A DNA stretch of 64,000 nucleotides from CAVUNY01 sp963768585 (GTDB lineage Bacteria > Chloroflexota > Anaerolineae > Anaerolineales > Anaerolineaceae), in assembly GCA_963768585.1 (NCBI GenBank), contig CAVYIF010000006.1:1-64000 (forward strand), given 5' to 3'. Both the position numbers and the translations under genes were made by a program. The notes below the pieces were generated by a model. It saw only the letters and a program-made list of their open reading frames with translations, had not been told where the DNA came from and made no database searches. Positions 18,109-26,997 of this stretch are shown here, in pieces (position 1 is the first letter of the stretch; each line of letters opens with the position of its first letter).

Positions 18109-19053
18109 TTACCCCTCCCCGACTGCTGCCGGTGCCTGGACTTCTTCGCCGCCGGTCAGCGACAGAAACACGTCCTCCAGGGTCGGGCGCGCCAGTTCCA
18201 GCCGGAAGACATTAAAACCGTTGAACACCAGGGTGTTGTTCACCAGCGCCACATCGGCATCGCCGTTGACTTCTAATTCAATCTCCAGTTTGCCATTTTT
18301 ATGCACCTGCCAGCCCTGACGCTGTAAGAGTTGAGCGGCTTCTTCAGACCGGTCCACGCGCAGCCAGAGCTGCTGCCCCGAGCGAGCCTGAAGTTCGGAT
18401 AAGGAACCTTCAAACAGCAGGCGTCCGTGGTGGATGATGCCCAGGTGCGAGGCAATTTGCTCGATCTCGCTTAACCCGTGGCTGGAGATAAACACCGTCA
18501 CCCCTTCCGCCTGGGGCAGTCCGCGGATCAGGTCGCGCATTTCGTGGATGCCCGCCGGGTCCAGCCCGTTGGTCGGTTCGTCCAGAATCAGCAGGGCGGG
18601 CTGGTTGAGCAGGGCCAGGGCCAGCCCCAGGCGCTGGCGCATGCCCAGCGAATACTGGTTGACCAGACGGTCGGCGTCTTTTTCCAGCTTAACCACGGCC
18701 AGGACGCGCTGCACCATCTTCCGGTTTGCGCCCACCAGGCGGCGGGTCAGTTCCAGGTTTTCGCGGCCGGTCAGGTGCGGGTAAAGGCTGGGCAACTCAA
18801 CCAGGGTGCCGATTTTGCCAAGCAGCGGCCAATCGCCCCGGGTAAAGCGCTGCCCGAACAGGCGGATCTCGCCCTGGTTGGGGCGCAGCAGGCCCAACAG
18901 CAGGCGAATGGTGGTCGTTTTTCCGGCCCCGTTCGGACCCAGAAAACCGTAAACGCAGCCGGCCGGCACTGCCAGGTCGAGCTGGTCCACCGCCAGCAGG
19001 CTGCCAAAACGGCAGCTTACCTGGCTGGTTTGAATAATGAAATCTTTCAACAT
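18109..19053 (-). CDS. ABC transporter ATP-binding protein
   Basis: A 314-residue ATPase of the drug/bacitracin-export group. Walker A GPNGAGKTT, signature YSLGMRQR, Walker B LLILDEPTNGLDP and switch SSHGLSEI are all intact. The start at 19053 follows GGGAGGAAACG; an in-frame ATG at 19071 lies before the SD and is rejected. The C-terminal 100 residues form an accessory domain. It is one base from its permease and downstream of the two-component genes on the same strand, a layout common for envelope-stress or antimicrobial-peptide resistance modules. Confidence 0.92.
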   Translation of the reverse strand: MLKDFIIQTSQVSCRFGSLLAVDQLDLAVPAGCVYGFLGPNGAGKTTTIRLLLGLLRPNQGEIRLFGQRFTRGDWPLLGKIGTLVELPSLYPHLTGRENLELTRRLVGANRKMVQRVLAVVKLEKDADRLVNQYSLGMRQRLGLALALLNQPALLILDEPTNGLDPAGIHEMRDLIRGLPQAEGVTVFISSHGLSEIEQIASHLGIIHHGRLLFEGSLSELQARSGQQLWLRVDRSEEAAQLLQRQGWQVHKNGKLEIELEVNGDADVALVNNTLVFNGFNVFRLELARPTLEDVFLSLTGGEEVQAPAAVGEG

Positions 19054-19190
19054 CGTTTCCTCCCGTCTCAATTGACAAACCCAAGGATAACAAAGACGGG
19101 TCGCACGATCATCACAGGATTGTCACGATATTGTCGCAGCTGAATCAATAAGGTACCGTTTTGCCTTAACGCGGAAAACAGTACCATCAA

Positions 19191-20758
19191 CTACCTTTCG
19201 ATTGGCGTTTTCTGGAGATAAAATGTGAACGTGCTGCCCTGGTCTGGCTCGCTTTCCACGCCGACCCTGCCGCCCATACTCTCGACCAGTTCCTTGACGA
19301 TCGCCAGGCCCAGACCGCTGCGCCCGTCTCCAGGCTGGCCGCCCCCGCGGTAAAAACGCTCCCAGATATGCTCCCGGTCCTCCGGGTGGATGCCCTCGCC
19401 CGTGTCGGTCACCGCCATACGCACCCCATCCGGTGTTTCCTCGGCCGTGACCACCACAAAACCGCCGGGCGGGGTATGGCGCACACCGTTGGCCAGCAGA
19501 TTGCGCAGCACCTGCTCCACCCGCTGGGCATCCGCCCACACATCCGGCAGCTGTTTTGGAATTTGGTCCTCGACCCGCACCCGGCGCGCATCCCAGGCCA
19601 GCCCGGCAGAGGCGGCCACCGCCCGCTCCACCAGCGGCGCCAGGGATACAACCGCCATATCCAGGGTAAGCTGGTTGACCTCGGCCTTGGATAGGGTGAA
19701 CAGGTCGTCAATCAGGTTTTCCAGGCGGGCGATCTCGTGGTGGGCAATTTCCAGGTCCTGGCGCAAGACTTCAGGCGGCAGGGTTTCCAGGCGGTCCAGA
19801 TCGTTTTCCAGATAGACCAGGGCCGTCGCCACCGGGGTGCGCAGTTCGTGCGAGACCGAGGCGGTCAGCTCGCGCTGGACTTTAAGCAGCCCGGATACCC
19901 GGTCGCGCTGTTCGACCAGGGCCTGGTTTGCCTTTTCTAATTCCGCGGCCATGCGGTTAAGGAGTCCTGCAGGCGGCCAATTTCATCGCGCCCTTCCGGG
20001 GCCACGCGCGCATGCCACTCGCCCTGGCTCAGGCGGGCCGCGGCGGACTCCAACCGGCCCAGGCGGCGGGTCAGGCGCCGGCTGACCACGTACGAAGCCA
20101 GCGCAGTAGGCGGGAGCAGGACCACCAGCACCGGCACCAATGCAAAAGGTGAGGCCAGGAGCACAAAGAATAAAAAACCAATCACACGGGTAAAGATTAC
20201 GGCCAGCTCAGGCGCGCCTTCTTTTACGGTCTGCGTGCCGTTGATAGGCACGATCAGCACTACCGCCGTCACCATCACCAGGGCCAGCCCGCACACCACC
20301 ACCAGGATGGCGTGGGTCAGCGACCAGGCGAAACGCGTTTCGCGCAGTGCGTTCCATTTCTGCCAGGCTCTTTGGAAAGCGCGCCAAAAAAGATAGATTG
20401 CGGCCGAAACCAGGTAGACCAGCGGATCGGGAATCTGGCTGATTTGAACCATATTGGATGGCACATCGAAATAGCTGAGCAAAACATATTCAAACAGGGT
20501 CAAACCGGCGGAGATCAGGCCGGCCTGCAGAATTTCGAGGATGAGCACCGGGCCAAACGCGCCGGGCAGCGCTTCACGGCGCAGCCCCACCAGGCTGGGC
20601 ACGGCGGCACCGATCAGCACCACCCCCTGGAACAGCGGGAAGGTTTGCAGGTAGCGCGCGGTATAGGCCAACACAGCCAACCACGGCACCGCCAGCAAAC
20701 ATCCTTCCAGGTTGGCCCGCCAGGCAGGCGCGCTCCAGAAGTATTTTCCCAGGTTCAT
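19191..20758 (-). CDS. Sensor histidine kinase, single-base frame disruption
   Basis: A membrane kinase: about six predicted N-terminal helices, a HAMP segment (RLTRRLGRLESAAARLSQGE), a HisKA domain with phospho-acceptor SVSHELRTPVA, and HATPase boxes (NLLANGVRHT, DTGEGI, GLGLAIVKEL). The N-terminal part stops at 19937 and the kinase part continues in another frame. The join is at about 19957-19962, where adding one base inside TCCTTAACC restores LQDS-x-NRMAAELEKA, a normal HAMP end. A read error is therefore likely. The start ATG overlaps the response-regulator stop (ATGA), so the two are translationally coupled. It probably controls the ABC genes downstream. Confidence 0.87.
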
Positions 20759-21465
20759 TTTTTCCTCAAACGGTAGCCCAACCCGCGCACGGCTTCGATC
20801 CATTCCCCCAACGGACCCAGCTTCTTGCGCAGGCGCAGGATGGCATTATCCACGGAACGATCGCCCTCGATGAAATTTTGCCCCCAAACGGTATCCAACA
20901 GGTATTCGCGGGTGAAAACCCGGCCCGGATTGCGCGCAAAGAGCTGCAGCAGGTCGAATTCGGTGCGGGTAAGCTGCAAATCGTCCCCTTCCAGTTCGGC
21001 AGTGTAGCCCGCCGGATCGATCGTCACCCCGCGCCAGTGCAGCACCCCGGGGGCAGCCAGTTTGTCCTCCGCCAGCATCTGCGCCAGCCTTTCGGCCCGG
21101 CGCAGCAAGGCGCGCACCCGGGCCACCAGTTCGCGCATGGAAAACGGTTTGGGAAGGTAATCATCCGCGCCCATCTCCAGGCCGATCACGCGGTCAGCCT
21201 CTTCGCCGCGCGCGGTGAGCATTAACACCGGGGCGGCAGAGTGCTGGCGGGTGCGGCGCAGCACCTCGATCCCGTCGATGCCCGGCAGCATCCAGTCCAG
21301 GATCACCAGGTCGGGCTGCCAACGCTGAATGCGGTCCACCGCTTCCAGGCCATCCGCGCACACCTGCACCTCATAATTGGATGCAGCCAACTCGCGGCGA
21401 ATAACTTCCGCCAGGTCGGCTGCATCCTCGACGATTAAAATTGAGGCGCCCTGCGTGCTGGTCAT
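20755..21465 (-). CDS. OmpR/PhoB-family response regulator
   Basis: A 236-residue two-domain regulator. The receiver holds the acidic pair Glu13/Asp14, phospho-acceptor Asp57 (VILDWMLPG), the conserved Thr (LTARGEE) and Lys (LPKPFSM). The C-terminal winged helix reads LTRTEFDLLQLFARNPGRVF with the recognition segment VDNAILRLRKKLG. The start at 21465 gives the normal family length and sits 8 nt after a TATACT box, while an ATG at 21471 would be too close to that box. It is coupled to the kinase by an ATGA overlap. Confidence 0.93.
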   Translation of the reverse strand: MTSTQGASILIVEDAADLAEVIRRELAASNYEVQVCADGLEAVDRIQRWQPDLVILDWMLPGIDGIEVLRRTRQHSAAPVLMLTARGEEADRVIGLEMGADDYLPKPFSMRELVARVRALLRRAERLAQMLAEDKLAAPGVLHWRGVTIDPAGYTAELEGDDLQLTRTEFDLLQLFARNPGRVFTREYLLDTVWGQNFIEGDRSVDNAILRLRKKLGPLGEWIEAVRGLGYRLRKK

Positions 21466-21473
21466 ATCCATTA

Positions 21474-21479
21474 AGTATA
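21474..21479 (-). promoter_or_regulatory. -10 box giving a near-leaderless response-regulator mRNA
   Basis: TATACT on the minus strand ends 8 nt before the response-regulator ATG at 21465 and touches the stop codon of the upstream secreted-protein gene. No clear -35 box is visible. It resembles the spacing seen before dut and the MalT-like gene. Confidence 0.4.
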
Positions 21480-22163
21480 CTAGAGGTTGCGCCGCAGCCA
21501 GCTGCTGACGGCTTCCGGGGAAATCATCCCGTTGGCCAGGGCGCGTCCCAGCTGGATCCCCTGGCGAGAAAGGGCCAGATCGCCTGCGGTGCCGCCGCCG
21601 TGACCGCTGAGGGGCAGTAAATTGAGCAGGCCGGGGGCGTTCCATTCATGATAACGTGCCAGCAGGTTTGCCGGTTTTGATCCGAGATGGTACGCGGCGA
21701 TCACCGAAAACCAGAAATGCTGGACCTGGTTGCTGTGGTCGTTGAAGCGAAACCCGTTGCCGCCAAAGCCCAGCAGAGCTGGATAAACATTTTTCTTGCC
21801 CAGATGCTGCGCCAGGCTGTTGGCCATGCGCGCCAGCGGGCAGTAGACCAGGCTCAGACGGCTGCTGCTCACCCCGATGATCACGTAGCTTAAATCATCC
21901 AGAAACTGTTGTGTATCTTCATGCGCATAACCGGCCGCGGTCTCGGCCAGGCGAGCGAAGCTCTCAAGGTCGTTGGGGTTATTGACCAGGGCCTGGTAGG
22001 CCCGCAGCATCCCTTCCTGGCGCTCGGCCAGGCCAGGGATAGCAGCGCCATTGGCGGCCGAGGCCGGAACGAGAATGCCCAGGGGAAGCAGCAGGGTCAC
22101 CAGCAGCAGCCCGGCTAACCCGGCGCGAAAGATGCGAATGATAAAACTTGCACGATGATTCAT
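21480..22163 (-). CDS. Secreted protein of unknown function
   Basis: A 227-residue protein I do not recognise. A signal peptide (about 1-36, FRAGLAGLLLVTLLLPLGI core, Ala-x-Ala near 35) precedes a mature domain rich in aromatic and His residues, including NQVQHFWFSVIAAYHLG and YHEWNAPG, and ending with GTAGDLALSRQGIQLG. The start at 22163 follows GGAGGATGGT; an ATG 12 bp earlier lies before the SD. It directly precedes the response regulator on the same strand, so it may be an extracellular input or target of the two-component system, which is a guess. Confidence 0.7.
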   Translation of the reverse strand: MNHRASFIIRIFRAGLAGLLLVTLLLPLGILVPASAANGAAIPGLAERQEGMLRAYQALVNNPNDLESFARLAETAAGYAHEDTQQFLDDLSYVIIGVSSSRLSLVYCPLARMANSLAQHLGKKNVYPALLGFGGNGFRFNDHSNQVQHFWFSVIAAYHLGSKPANLLARYHEWNAPGLLNLLPLSGHGGGTAGDLALSRQGIQLGRALANGMISPEAVSSWLRRNL

Positions 22164-22295
22164 ACCATCCTCCATGAACAGCGGTTATAGGATACCCGCC
22201 CTGCGTCGCGCGAAGATTGCAGCAGCGTCTCGGATTGTGCTCAGTTTTGTCGCAAAATAGTCACAAAGTGCAGTTTGTCATGTGTGGTCCGTTAC

Positions 22296-22325
22296 TTGAA
22301 TTACACCTGAGGAGATTGTTATCAT
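22296..22325 (+). promoter_or_regulatory. Promoter of the hydrogenase/sulfur-carrier operon regulator
   Basis: TTGAAT (22296-22301), an 18-bp spacer and TATCAT (22320-22325). The element GGAGATTGTTATCATTA (22311-22327) overlaps the -10 box and recurs with one mismatch at 30562-30578 just before the lipoate ligase gene, so it may be an operator. Confidence 0.55.
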
Positions 22326-22331
22326 TACATC

Positions 22332-22367
22332 ATGTTACTTTTTATGGCTCTTTATATCAAGCTATGA
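22332..22367 (+). CDS. Possible 11-codon leader ORF coupled to the PocR-domain regulator
   Basis: ATG at 22332 opens MLLFMALYIKL and stops with TGA that overlaps the regulator ATG (ATGA at 22364-22367). It starts 6 nt after the -10 box, so it would be leaderless. The regulator has no SD of its own, which would make such coupling useful. It could also be chance. Confidence 0.3.
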   Translation: MLLFMALYIKL

Positions 22368-23125
22368 CAGAATGGTTAACTACCCGCCAGGTTCAAGAGA
22401 TACTTAAAGTAGACCGGGTCACGGTCTACCGCATGTTGAACGACGGCCGGATCAAAGGGATTAAGATCGGGCAGCAGTGGCGCTTTGCCCAATCCGAGAT
22501 TGATCGCCTTTTAAGTGGAACGGAAGAAAAAGAGGAGATCTCCGAAGACACGACCATCCAGGATTTTCCGGTGGACTGTGCCCAAAACGTGCAGGAAATC
22601 TACGCCGGCATCCTGGGGGTGGGCGCTTTGATGACGAACGTAGCCGGCGAGCCATTAACCGATATCCACTACGCGGGCCCGTTCTGCAAGCTGATCCAAT
22701 CCACCCCAGCCGGAAAAGAAGCCTGCCAGGCTTCCTGGCGGAAAATCACCAAACGCGATAAACAAAACCTGCCTTTCCAGGAATGCCATGCCGGATTGAG
22801 CTACGTGCGGGCCAAAATTGAATATGAACAGCAGACAACCGCCTGGCTGATCTCCGGCCAGTTTTATCTTAACCGGCCTGATCCGGAAGAAACCAGGGCG
22901 GTAATGGCGCAGCTGGCCGCAGAATACGCGCTTCCTGTCGATGCGCTCCAGGAAGCCGCCCAAAAAATCCCGGTTCTGAAACCCAACCAGCGCGATCAGG
23001 TCCAGGAGTGGACCCCCAAAGTAGCCATGACGATCCAGTCTTTCCTGTGCGAACGCGCGGATTTGATGGATCGCCTGCAGCAAATAGCCGCACTCAGCGC
23101 GATTCAAACCAAACTGAGCGATTAA
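22364..23125 (+). CDS. Excisionase-type HTH regulator with PocR sensory domain
   Basis: A 253-residue regulator. Residues 1-50 form a MerR/excisionase-like helix-turn-helix (WLTTRQVQEILKVDRVTVYR), and a short acidic linker leads to a PocR domain (about 75-200) with its conserved cysteines: FCKLI, ACQASW, FQECHAGLSYV and ISGQFYL. PocR domains sense small molecules or bind a metal or redox ligand. The gene lies 23 bp before tusA on the same strand and is very likely the local controller of the H2/sulfur operon. The start at 22364 is where the HTH begins; the frame is open much further upstream but without family similarity. Confidence 0.8.
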   Translation: MTEWLTTRQVQEILKVDRVTVYRMLNDGRIKGIKIGQQWRFAQSEIDRLLSGTEEKEEISEDTTIQDFPVDCAQNVQEIYAGILGVGALMTNVAGEPLTDIHYAGPFCKLIQSTPAGKEACQASWRKITKRDKQNLPFQECHAGLSYVRAKIEYEQQTTAWLISGQFYLNRPDPEETRAVMAQLAAEYALPVDALQEAAQKIPVLKPNQRDQVQEWTPKVAMTIQSFLCERADLMDRLQQIAALSAIQTKLSD

Positions 23126-23148
23126 CCCATTCTATTAAGGAGACACAA

Positions 23149-23385
23149 ATGTCAATCACACCCGATCAAACCCTGGACTGCAGCGGGATGGCCTGCCCCA
23201 TGCCCATCCTCAAGACCAAGAAAGCCATCGATGGCCTGCAGCTTGGCCAGGTCTTAAAAATGATCGCCACCGACCCGGGCTCGACCAGCGATATGGATGC
23301 CTGGACCAAAAAGACCGGCCACGAACTGGTCGGCTCGGAAAACGAGGGCGGAAAATTCATCTTCTACATTAAAAAGACCAAGTAG
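23149..23385 (+). CDS. tusA: TusA-type sulfur carrier protein
   Basis: A 78-residue protein of the TusA/SirA fold. The signature CPMP (Cys16-Pro19, in GMACPMPILKTKKAI) carries the persulfide-forming cysteine; a second Cys lies at 11. TusA passes sulfane sulfur between partners, commonly to DsrE-type proteins, in tRNA thiolation or in sulfur oxidation/reduction. The ATG at 23149 follows AAGGAG. It opens an uninterrupted series with three DsrE-family genes, which points to energy or sulfur metabolism and not tRNA modification (inference). Confidence 0.93.
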   Translation: MSITPDQTLDCSGMACPMPILKTKKAIDGLQLGQVLKMIATDPGSTSDMDAWTKKTGHELVGSENEGGKFIFYIKKTK

Positions 23386-23393
23386 GAATGACC

Positions 23394-23759
23394 ATGGGCG
23401 AGAAACTGGTTCTGGTATGTACCCATGGTCCTGAAGACCCGGAAAGGGCAACCATTCCCTTTGTAGTGGCGACCACCGCCCAGGCTTCGGATGTTGAAGT
23501 GGTGATGGGGTTCCAGGTGAACGGCGTCATGCTGGCCAAAAAAGGCTGCGCAGAACACGTTTTCGCAGCCGGGTTTCCCCCGTTGAAAGACCTGGTCGAT
23601 GCCTACATCGAAGCCGGCGGAACCCTGTTGGTCTGCGGCCCGTGCGTCAATTCGCGTAAGCTGAACCCGAATGAAGATTTCATTCCAGGCGCGAAGGTTG
23701 TCAACGCGGCCACGTTTGTCAAGGAATTTACGGAAGCAACCAATACCCTGGTGTATTGA
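23394..23759 (+). CDS. DsrE/DsrF-family sulfurtransferase-like protein 1
   Basis: A 121-residue DsrE-fold protein. A central glycine-rich strand is followed by LLVCGPCVNSRKL, where a CxxC pair sits at the position of the sulfur-binding Cys in this fold; another Cys lies in KKGCAEHV. The family transfers sulfane sulfur with TusA. Of two in-frame ATGs, 23394 is preferred over 23388 because AGGA lies 6 nt before it; the other is too close. It begins 8 bp after tusA. It differs from the next two paralogues by having the CxxC pair. Confidence 0.85.
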   Translation: MGEKLVLVCTHGPEDPERATIPFVVATTAQASDVEVVMGFQVNGVMLAKKGCAEHVFAAGFPPLKDLVDAYIEAGGTLLVCGPCVNSRKLNPNEDFIPGAKVVNAATFVKEFTEATNTLVY

Positions 23760-23783
23760 AATGGTTCGTCAAGGAGCATTTGC

Positions 23784-24260
23784 ATGAGCGAAAATATCAG
23801 CAACCGCGTGGCGATTATCGCCGCGCACGGCACCCTGGATGCGGCCTACCCGCCTTTAATCCTGGCCACCGGGGCGGTGGCGATGGATATGGAAGTCGCT
23901 ATTTTCTTTACATTTTATGGCTTGGAAATCTTAAAAAAAGGCAACGCTGACAAACTGAAAGTGGCACCCATCGCCAACCCGGCGATGCCCGTGCCCGTGC
24001 CCAACATCATCGGCATGCTGCCCGGCATGACCAGTGTGGCGACCGGCATGATGAACGGCTGGATGAAAAAAGCCAACGTGGCCAAATTGAGCGACCTGCT
24101 GGAAATGGCAGTGGAATCGGGCGTACGCCTGATCGCCTGCCAGATGACCATGGATGTGATGGGCATCAAGAAAGAAGATTTGATCGACGAGATTGAAATC
24201 GGCGGGGCGGCGACATTCCTCGAATATGCCAGCCAGAACGCGATCTCACTGACATTTTAA
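23784..24260 (+). CDS. DsrE-family protein 2 (DsrE/DrsE_2-like)
   Basis: A 158-residue protein with the longer form of the fold (DrsE_2 type): AIFFTFYGLEILKKG, then a Met/Pro-rich loop containing IGMLPGMTSVATGMMNGWMKK, and the active-site segment LIACQMTMDVMGI with a single conserved Cys. That segment is the hallmark of DsrE2/DsrE3-type proteins associated with sulfur-trafficking clusters. The Met-rich loop may contact a membrane or partner. GGAG precedes the ATG by 9 nt. Expected role: accept or donate persulfide with TusA. Confidence 0.87.
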   Translation: MSENISNRVAIIAAHGTLDAAYPPLILATGAVAMDMEVAIFFTFYGLEILKKGNADKLKVAPIANPAMPVPVPNIIGMLPGMTSVATGMMNGWMKKANVAKLSDLLEMAVESGVRLIACQMTMDVMGIKKEDLIDEIEIGGAATFLEYASQNAISLTF

Positions 24261-24284
24261 TGAAACCGTTTTTGGAGGGATCTT

Positions 24285-24653
24285 ATGGCGGACGATAAAG
24301 TATTGATCATCATGACCAGCGGCCCGGATACCCCGCGGCGCTGTGCTACTCCATTCTTTTTTGCCAGCCTGGCGGCTGCCATGGATTATGAAGTGAGCAT
24401 GTTCTTCACCATCGACGGCACCCTGCTCTTGAAGCAAGGCCTGGCAGAAACTGTATTCCCAAAAGCCGGTGGTAAACCGGTGAGTGGCTTCATCCAGGAC
24501 GCCCTGGATGCGGACGTTACCTTCCTGGCCTGCACGGCCTCCATGGAACTGCACGACCTGCAGTCCTCTGACCTGATCGACGGGGTCAAGATGGTCGGCG
24601 GGGCAACCATGTGGCAGCTGGCGGAAGACAGCAAAACAGTACTGACTTTCTAA
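24285..24653 (+). CDS. DsrE-family protein 3
   Basis: A 122-residue DsrE-fold protein. FFTIDGTLLLKQGLAE and TFLACTASMELHDL mirror the second paralogue, with one Cys at the sulfur-binding position; the Met-rich loop is missing. Three DsrE-type genes in a row could encode a DsrEFH-like heterohexamer, or sequential carriers. The GGAGG before the ATG and the 24-bp gap to the previous gene are consistent with one transcript. Confidence 0.85.
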   Translation: MADDKVLIIMTSGPDTPRRCATPFFFASLAAAMDYEVSMFFTIDGTLLLKQGLAETVFPKAGGKPVSGFIQDALDADVTFLACTASMELHDLQSSDLIDGVKMVGGATMWQLAEDSKTVLTF

Positions 24654-24663
24654 GGAGGAAATC

Positions 24664-25110
24664 ATGACCACGGTTCGCGGCTGTAATTTGCCAGAAGACC
24701 TGTTTTATTTGATCGAGAAGCACGTATGGGCCAAACCCATGGATGGCGGCGTGGTGCGGATTGGGATGACTTCCGTCGCGGGTAAACTGTCGGGCGGCAA
24801 ACTGGCTGCAGTCACTGCCAAAACCAAAAATATTGGACAGGAAGTGAAGCAAGGCAAGAGCGTCGCCACCGTAGAGAGCAGCAAATTCGTCGGCCCCGTG
24901 CCGGCGCCGGTGACCGGCACGCTGCTGCGCGCTAACGAGAAATTGGCCGACGACCCCAACCTGGCTGTTTCTGACCCGTACGGTGAAGGCTGGATCGCCG
25001 AACTGCAGCCCGCCAACTGGGACGGCGACAAAGGTTCGCTGGCCAGCGGCGCAGAAGGCGTGGCAGCTTACCAGGCAAAGTTAGAAGCCGAAAACATATC
25101 CTGCGATTAA
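24664..25110 (+). CDS. lbpA: Lipoate-binding protein (LbpA-like, GcvH fold)
   Basis: A 148-residue GcvH-fold protein with the lipoylation hairpin ATVESSKFVGPVPAPV; Lys74 is the predicted lipoyl-lysine. The N-terminal RGCNLPEDLFYLIEKHVWAK and the IGMTSVAGKLSGG stretch look like the LbpA proteins of sHdr sulfur-oxidation clusters from memory, and no glycine-cleavage P, T or L gene is nearby. LbpA carries sulfur intermediates on its dihydrolipoyl arm. The position, after TusA/DsrE and before the hydrogenase, with a lipoate ligase at the operon end, argues for a sulfur role over C1 metabolism. TAAGGAGGAAATC leads to its ATG. Confidence 0.82.
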   Translation: MTTVRGCNLPEDLFYLIEKHVWAKPMDGGVVRIGMTSVAGKLSGGKLAAVTAKTKNIGQEVKQGKSVATVESSKFVGPVPAPVTGTLLRANEKLADDPNLAVSDPYGEGWIAELQPANWDGDKGSLASGAEGVAAYQAKLEAENISCD

Positions 25111-25157
25111 CTCCTTCAGCCGGCAACGCCGGCTGAAATCTCATTCAGGAGGGAAAG

Positions 25158-26297
25158 ATGGCCGAAAAAACCATCTATCAAGAACTCAAGAAAGAAGGCG
25201 TCACCCGGCGGGATTTCATGAAGCTGTGCGGGGTGATGGTTGGGGCCATGGGCCTGACCGGTTTGCCAACTTTTGGGTCGGACGGCAAGGCCGGCGATCT
25301 GGACCGCATGGACAAGACGGTCCAACTGGTGGCCCACGCCCTGGAGACCAAGCCCCGCCTGCCGGTGATCTGGCTCGAATTCCAGGACTGCGCCGGCTGC
25401 ACCGAAGCCCTGACGCGCTCGCATTCGCCGACCCTGGTCAACCTGGTGCTGAACAAGATCACGATCGAATATCACGAGACGCTTTCGGCCGCGGCCGGTT
25501 TCCAGGTCGAAGAAGCCAAGCAGGCCGCGATGAAGAAATACGCCGGACAATATATATTGGTGGTCGAGGGCAGCATCTCACCGGCGGATGAGGGCATCTA
25601 CTGCACCATCGGCGGGCGCGGCTCGCTCGATCTGCTCAAAGAAGCCGCCGCCGGAGCAGCCGCGATCATCGCCACCGGCAACTGCGCCAGTTTCGGCGGT
25701 ATACCCAAAGCCAATCCCAATCCCACCGGAGCGGTAGGGGTGTCGCAGTTGATTACCGACAAACCGGTGGTCAACATCCCCGGCTGCCCGGCCATCCCGG
25801 AAGCCTTCACCGGTACCCTGGTGAACTTCCTGGTATTCGGATCGCTGCCCGAACTGGACCAACTGCACCGGCCCAAGACCTTCTACGGCCACACCATCCA
25901 CGACCGCTGCCTGCGCCGCCCATTTTATGAGGCAGGAAAATTCGCCGACAGCTTCGATGACGATGGCGCGCGCGCCGGCTGGTGCCTGTACAAGCTGGGC
26001 TGCAAAGGTCCCACGACCTACAATGCCTGCGCAACGATCAAATGGGATGCCGGACTGTCTTTCCCCATCCAATCCGGGCACCCCTGCCTGGGTTGTTCGG
26101 AACCTAATTTCTGGGACGGCGGAGGCTTTTACCAGGGTCAATCCGCCCCGCTGCTGCGGCCAAATATGACCGCCGTTGGCGCGGCGGTCGTCGCCGGCCT
26201 GGTAGTTGGGGCCGGGATGGGCATGGCCAACCAGGCTCAAAAGAAGCAGGGCGAGGCTGCTGAAGAAACAGCCGGGCCTGAGCCGAAGGAAGAATAG
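25158..26297 (+). CDS. hynS: [NiFe] hydrogenase small subunit (Isp-type, group 1e-like)
   Basis: A 379-residue electron-transfer subunit. The Tat motif TRRDFMKLCGVMVG near residue 17 sends the complex across the membrane. The proximal cluster begins at FQDCAGCTEALTRS, and the C-terminal cluster ligands lie in HDRCLRRPF, GWCLYKLGCKGPTTYNAC and HPCLGCSEPNFWD. A membrane anchor helix (AAVVAGLVVGAGMGMA) and a charged tail end the protein. The gene order small subunit, isp1, isp2, large subunit matches the Isp-linked hydrogenases of Thiocapsa and relatives. The ATG follows CAGGAGGGAAAG. Confidence 0.93.
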   Translation: MAEKTIYQELKKEGVTRRDFMKLCGVMVGAMGLTGLPTFGSDGKAGDLDRMDKTVQLVAHALETKPRLPVIWLEFQDCAGCTEALTRSHSPTLVNLVLNKITIEYHETLSAAAGFQVEEAKQAAMKKYAGQYILVVEGSISPADEGIYCTIGGRGSLDLLKEAAAGAAAIIATGNCASFGGIPKANPNPTGAVGVSQLITDKPVVNIPGCPAIPEAFTGTLVNFLVFGSLPELDQLHRPKTFYGHTIHDRCLRRPFYEAGKFADSFDDDGARAGWCLYKLGCKGPTTYNACATIKWDAGLSFPIQSGHPCLGCSEPNFWDGGGFYQGQSAPLLRPNMTAVGAAVVAGLVVGAGMGMANQAQKKQGEAAEETAGPEPKEE

Positions 26298-26306
26298 GAG
26301 GGCATG

Positions 26307-26984
26307 ATGAACTGGACAAATATACTTGAATTTGCTCGCGGGCCTTTCTTCCAGGTTGCGCTGCTGGTCTTCATCGCGGGAATGGTTTACCGTCTGGTAC
26401 GGGTGCTCTTCCTGGGATGGAAGCCCGACCGCATCCCGGCACGCGGCAGCAAACTGGGCGGGACGGCAAAAACTTTCTTGAAGAGCATCATCATCTGGCC
26501 GTTTATCCCCTATGTTAAAAACACTTTCAGCCGCAACCCGATAATCTATCTGGCGGGCGGGCTGTTCCACCTTGGCCTGTTCGGGGTAATCATCCTCGGC
26601 ACAGCCCATATGCTGGCCTGGAAAAGCCTGTTAGGTTTTGGCTGGCCCACCCTGCCGCTGCCCATTGTGGACTGGCTGGCGGCGGTGAGCATTGTGGCCA
26701 TGATTGCGCTGTTCATCAACCGCCTGGTCAACCCGGTTTTGAAACTGATCAGCGGGCCGGCCGAATGGCTCAACCTGCTGTTCGTCTTTCTGCCCATGGT
26801 TTCCGGTTATATCATGACCCACCATCTGTGGTTTCGGTATGAAGTGCTGTTCAGCCTGCACATGCTGGCGGTGGATGTATTGTTAATCTGGATCCCGCTC
26901 AGCCGCATTTCGCACTTCATGTTCTACTTTTTCGCCAAGACGATCCATGGGGCCGACTTCGGCAAACGGGCCGTTGCGCCGTAG
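26307..26984 (+). CDS. isp1: Isp1-type membrane cytochrome b subunit
   Basis: A 225-residue membrane protein with about five helices, related to the NarI/DsrM family of haem-b quinone-reactive subunits. Histidines inside helices (FHLGLFGVIILGTAHMLAW, MTHHLWFRYE, LHMLAVDV and SHFMFYFFAK) are candidates for haem ligands. It should link the periplasmic hydrogenase to the quinone pool or to Isp2. The gene sits between the two hydrogenase subunits, as in Isp-type operons. ATG at 26307 is preferred over 26304 because GGAGG lies 5 nt before it. Confidence 0.85.
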   Translation: MNWTNILEFARGPFFQVALLVFIAGMVYRLVRVLFLGWKPDRIPARGSKLGGTAKTFLKSIIIWPFIPYVKNTFSRNPIIYLAGGLFHLGLFGVIILGTAHMLAWKSLLGFGWPTLPLPIVDWLAAVSIVAMIALFINRLVNPVLKLISGPAEWLNLLFVFLPMVSGYIMTHHLWFRYEVLFSLHMLAVDVLLIWIPLSRISHFMFYFFAKTIHGADFGKRAVAP

Positions 26985-26997
26985 AGGGAGATAAATT

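Noticed and set aside
24664..25110. Glycine cleavage H protein (gcvH)
   Set aside because: No gcvP, gcvT or lpd nearby, and the surroundings are TusA, DsrE, hydrogenase and lipoate ligase, which favour the LbpA interpretation.
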